Shown here piece after piece: positions 5,822 to 7,932 of a stretch of 7,932 nt of DNA. The notes under the pieces are model-generated. The model worked only from the letters and a program-made list of their open reading frames with translations, made no database searches and was not told the origin of the DNA. This DNA is from JANXQG01 sp037147235. Lineage in GTDB: Bacteria > Planctomycetota > Planctomycetia > Pirellulales > Thermoguttaceae. Where the stretch lies: NCBI GenBank assembly GCA_037147235.1, contig JBAWVO010000297.1:1-7932 (forward strand), in the 5' to 3' direction. A program made the translations under genes and the position numbers. Positions within the stretch are counted from its first letter, which is position 1. Each line of letters opens with the position of its first letter.

Positions 5822-6604
5822 ATGAAAAGCCCTTTCCCCGGCATGGATCCCTACCTCGAGTCCCATTGGGGTGATGTCCATACGCATTTGATGGTTTATG
5901 CGTCGAACCAACTCAATTCGCAGCTTCCCGGCGACCTGCAAGCGAGTGTCGAAGAAGCCGTGGCCGTGATCGAGGAAAATGAGCCTAGTCGAACCCGATA
6001 CCCCGACGTGCGCGTTTCGGAACAGCCGGAAACAGCAGGGGGCACCGCTGTAGCAACGGTTGCCGTGACCGTGGCCGAACCGTACCGGGTAATCGTGCAA
6101 GACGAACCGCAAACCTGGCGGCACATCGAGATCGTTGATAGCGGCGGGCGCGTGATCACAGCGATCGAATTCCTCAGCCCGGGCAACAAGGTTGGCTCGC
6201 AAGCTCAATTGAACTATATCCAGAAGCAACGTGAGTTTTTGAACGCCCGTATCAACCTAGTCGAAATCGACCTCATTCGCGCCGGCAATTACGTACTCGC
6301 CCTGCCGGAAGACCGCTTGCCGGCGGCATGTCGCTCGTCGTACTTGGTTTGCGTTCGGCGGGCAGCGCAACGCAATGCCGCGGAAGTCTATCCCATGCCG
6401 CTCCGGCAGCCGCTACTGAACATTCGCGTACCGCTACGGCCAACGGATGACGACGTTGTCCTGCGACTCCAAGAACTTATCGACGATAGCTATCGCGACG
6501 GCCGTTATGCCCGCCTGGATTACCGCCTCGATCCCGTGCCGCGACTCGGCGAGTCTGATGCCAGCTGGATCAACTCCATTCTGCGAGAGAAGGGGTTGCG
6601 CTGA
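5822..6604 (+). CDS. DUF4058 family protein (260 aa)
   Basis: The family has no established function; it is frequent in planctomycetes and cyanobacteria. The hallmark segments are all present: SPFPGMDPYLE at residues 3-13, RYPDVRVSEQ in the first third, AIEFLSPGNK at 114-123, NLVEIDLIR ending at R153, and the C-terminal PLLNIRVPLRPTDDDVVLRL, with a tail WINSILREKGLR that closes many members. The length is that of a full member. The ATG at 5822 is preferred because AGAGGA lies 7 nt upstream and the conserved SPFPGMDPYLE then begins at residue 3; a TTG two codons upstream is in-frame but unlikely. No signal peptide or membrane segment is seen, so it is probably cytoplasmic. It stops 7 nt before trmL and may be co-transcribed with it. 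The conserved acidic residues (E116, E148, D150) could be functional, but this is inference. Confidence 0.9.
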   Translation: MKSPFPGMDPYLESHWGDVHTHLMVYASNQLNSQLPGDLQASVEEAVAVIEENEPSRTRYPDVRVSEQPETAGGTAVATVAVTVAEPYRVIVQDEPQTWRHIEIVDSGGRVITAIEFLSPGNKVGSQAQLNYIQKQREFLNARINLVEIDLIRAGNYVLALPEDRLPAACRSSYLVCVRRAAQRNAAEVYPMPLRQPLLNIRVPLRPTDDDVVLRLQELIDDSYRDGRYARLDYRLDPVPRLGESDASWINSILREKGLR

Positions 6605-6611
6605 GACCATT

Positions 6612-7109
6612 ATGTCAGAACCCGTTCTTCAGATCGTCCTTTATCAGCCGGAAATCCCCTTCAACGCCGGCAATGTCGGCCGCACATGCGTGGCCATTGG
6701 CGCCAAGTTGTGGCTCGTCCGTCCGTTAGGCTTCCAGGTCGACGATCGCCACGTTCGCCGCGCCGGTCTGGACTATTGGGAACACCTCGATTGGGAAGTG
6801 GTCGAAGATTGGCCGAGCCTCCTTACCCGACTGCCCGACCGAACCTACTGGTTTCTGACCAAAACGGCCCGGCAACATTACACCGAGGCCCAGATTCATC
6901 CCGGCGACGTACTGGTTTTCGGTAGCGAATCGAAGGGGTTGCCGGAACCGATGCGGCAGGAGCATCTCGATCAGTGCCTTCGCATCCCCATGCACAGCAA
7001 AGTTCGCAGCCTGAATCTCTCCGTGGCAGCCGCCCTGGTGGCCTATGAGGCGATCCGGCAATGGCGCGCCAGCGGCGATATTCCCGAGGGTTTGCAAGGA
7101 ATCTTCTGA
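6612..7109 (+). CDS. trmL: tRNA (cytidine(34)-2'-O)-methyltransferase TrmL (165 aa)
   Basis: TrmL (formerly YibK) uses S-adenosylmethionine to methylate the 2'-OH of the wobble nucleotide 34 in certain tRNA-Leu species; it is a minimal SPOUT enzyme with a trefoil knot. The three SPOUT motifs are visible: IPFNAGNVGRT at residues 15-25 with R24, VFGSESKGLP ending at P111, and RSLNLSVAAALVAYEAIRQW from about 132 (S133, N135). At 165 aa it is close to the 157 aa of E. coli TrmL, with no extra RNA-binding domain, which separates it from larger TrmH/RlmB proteins. The ATG at 6612 gives the canonical short N-terminus (QIVLYQPEIPFNAGN). A GGGG-containing purine stretch about 15 nt upstream is only a weak ribosome binding site, so translation may be coupled to the preceding gene 7 nt away. 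Confidence 0.93.
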   Translation: MSEPVLQIVLYQPEIPFNAGNVGRTCVAIGAKLWLVRPLGFQVDDRHVRRAGLDYWEHLDWEVVEDWPSLLTRLPDRTYWFLTKTARQHYTEAQIHPGDVLVFGSESKGLPEPMRQEHLDQCLRIPMHSKVRSLNLSVAAALVAYEAIRQWRASGDIPEGLQGIF

Positions 7110-7332
7110 TGGTTGAGTACCAGATCATGCTGCAAAATACCTGGCCTTTGGCCTCGCAGGACAAAAAATGGTAAGCTGGTGCGGCATGGCCGAATGTGAC
7201 GACGCCCCAGTTGACGAAACGCATCGGCTTACCAGAATATCAGCGGCTTGGCATCCGATCTCGTCGATAGGAACAAAGTAGTGACTTACTCCCACGTCGG
7301 GCAGAAATGGCCCCTTGCGAAAAGAGACTACC
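7110..7332. other. Intergenic stretch without recognised gene
   Basis: No supported gene, tRNA or clear terminator is seen. A small palindrome GGCC-TTT-GGCC near 7143 and a 7-bp inverted repeat (GGTAAGC at 7170-7176, GCTTACC at 7227-7233) are present, but both are short enough to be chance. The open frames on the minus strand have no family features. Confidence 0.5.
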
Positions 7333-7758
7333 ATGTCATTTGGAATTCCATCCGTTGCATTGCTGCGTGATACATTTCGGCGTGCGGTCAAGCAAGCGAT
7401 AGAAAAGTGCGAGGAGACTCACACCAGCTACTATCGGAGCCGTTGTCGCTTTCTGGCGGATATCCCGTGGGTTGACATCGGGCCAAACGTGCAAGCCATC
7501 CAGGTGGCGGAGACCGAGTTCCTGATTCGAGGTTCTTGGCATTACACGGTTGATCTCCACGCAAAAGACCAGTTGCAGATTGCCCAGGCGCAGACCAACG
7601 AGATTGCTTCCCTCTTGGCGTCAGCCGTTCCGCACGGCGAACGCGTAAAAGGAACCTTTGATTTTCCGCCAACCGAAACCTCGGCGAGTGGAGAGAGGGT
7701 AACCTGCTCGTTCAGGGGGGTTGTGTGTGGCCAAGTGCCACATCTTGCCGCTGCCTGA
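7333..7758 (+). CDS. Hypothetical protein (141 aa)
   Basis: I do not recognise a family. From the ATG at 7333 the protein begins MSFGIPSVALLRDTFRRAVK. It has a likely amphipathic helix at the N-terminus, a middle rich in alternating hydrophobic residues suggesting beta strands (AIQVAETEFLIRGSWHYTVDL), and a Gln/Ala-rich helix-like part (QLQIAQAQTNEIASLLASAV). There is no signal peptide or membrane segment. The ribosome binding site is weak (AAGAG-like). An in-frame TTG at 7315 is an alternative start. Codon use looks like the neighbouring genes, which supports it being real, but no homology-like motif backs this. The last codons run through a short palindrome at 7726-7742, so the C-terminus may have been altered by a small repeat. 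Confidence 0.55.
   Translation: MSFGIPSVALLRDTFRRAVKQAIEKCEETHTSYYRSRCRFLADIPWVDIGPNVQAIQVAETEFLIRGSWHYTVDLHAKDQLQIAQAQTNEIASLLASAVPHGERVKGTFDFPPTETSASGERVTCSFRGVVCGQVPHLAAA
7726..7742. repeat. Short palindrome at the end of the hypothetical gene
   Basis: TGTGGC, loop CAAGT, GCCACA forms a perfect 6-bp stem overlapping the last codons. It could be a small REP-type unit, but no second copy is visible in the window. Confidence 0.35.
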
Positions 7759-7780
7759 ACACTCTGGCTCGCTTATGATC

Positions 7781-7836
7781 CACTAAGGATTGGCGAATCA
7801 ATAACTGCCGTAAGAAACGTAGCGGCACACTCCGTG
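7781..7836. repeat. Dispersed repeat, first copy
   Basis: It aligns with 7876-7932 with 8 substitutions and one 1-nt gap, in the same orientation, 95 bp apart start to start. Conserved blocks are ATCAATAA, AAGAAA and GTAGC, followed by GGCACACTCCGTG. Confidence 0.75.
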
Positions 7837-7840
7837 TGCC
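7824..7840. repeat. REP-like palindrome GGCACAC-TCC-GTGTGCC
   Basis: A perfect 7-bp stem with a 3-nt loop at the end of the first repeat copy. The second copy begins the same palindrome (GGCACACTCCGTG) just before the window ends. The stem/3-nt-loop design resembles the mini-hairpins at 3014-3030 and 3221-3237, though the sequence differs. Confidence 0.7.
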
Positions 7841-7875
7841 GTCTGCCCCCGCTCGGAATGCATGTGAAACAACGA

Positions 7876-7932
7876 CACTTAGGACCGGCGCATCAATAAG
7901 TGTCGCAAGAAAAGTAGCAGGCACACTCCGTG
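7876..7932. repeat. Dispersed repeat, second copy, cut by window edge
   Basis: Starts CACTTAGGACCGGCG and ends at the window edge inside the palindrome. Similar to 7781-7836 at roughly 84 percent by eye. More copies may follow outside the window. Confidence 0.7.

Noticed and set aside
6447..6611. N-terminal extension of trmL
   Set aside because: It overlaps the DUF4058 gene in another frame, and TrmL proteins start just before the QIVLYQPEIPFNAGN segment.
7170..7233. 7-bp inverted repeat GGTAAGC/GCTTACC
   Set aside because: The loop is 50 nt with no supporting pairing, so it is most likely chance.
7125..7391. 88-aa minus-strand open frame
   Set aside because: It overlaps the start of the plus-strand hypothetical gene, lacks a ribosome binding site and shows no recognisable motif.

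Overview
The window looks like chromosomal DNA of a planctomycete, probably of the Pirellulales type. This is inferred from moderately high GC, a DUF4058 protein, a secreted parallel beta-helix protein, a COG3618 lactonase next to rhamnose uptake genes, and abundant small palindromic repeats. No rRNA or other taxonomic marker is present, so the assignment is tentative.

Layout. (1) Positions 1-1355 hold an intact IS4-type DDE transposase gene; the left end of its IS lies outside the window. (2) Positions 1356-1577 are non-coding and carry a 68-nt near-perfect hairpin and a 110-nt three-stem repeat (copy A). (3) Positions 1578-4713, on the minus strand, form a tight operon in the order rhaT (rhamnose/H+ symporter), rhaM (rhamnose mutarotase) and a secreted beta-helix protein, with gaps of 11 and 20 nt. 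(4) A 105-bp divergent promoter region separates rhaT from a plus-strand amidohydrolase_2 gene, probably a sugar-acid lactonase. (5) Three plus-strand genes follow: a DUF4058 protein, trmL (tRNA wobble 2'-O-methyltransferase), and an unrecognised 141-aa protein. (6) The last 150 nt hold two diverged copies of another palindromic repeat, the second cut by the window edge.

The beta-helix protein would act on, or bind, an extracellular or periplasmic polysaccharide. RhaT and RhaM would import L-rhamnose and interconvert its anomers, and the lactonase would act in oxidative sugar breakdown. This coupling is inferred from gene context.

The most interesting observation is a mobile-looking palindromic element of about 234-238 bp at 3007-3244. 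It has roughly 50-nt terminal inverted repeats and contains a second copy (B) of the 110-nt three-stem repeat. It sits in-frame between codon 9 of the beta-helix gene and its signal-peptide region, adding 78 open codons and offering a second ATG directly before the signal sequence. Of the 8 differences between copies A and B, 7 fall in bulges or linkers and only one in a stem. The mini-hairpins in the two terminal repeats also show compensatory base changes. Both patterns suggest selection on folded structure.
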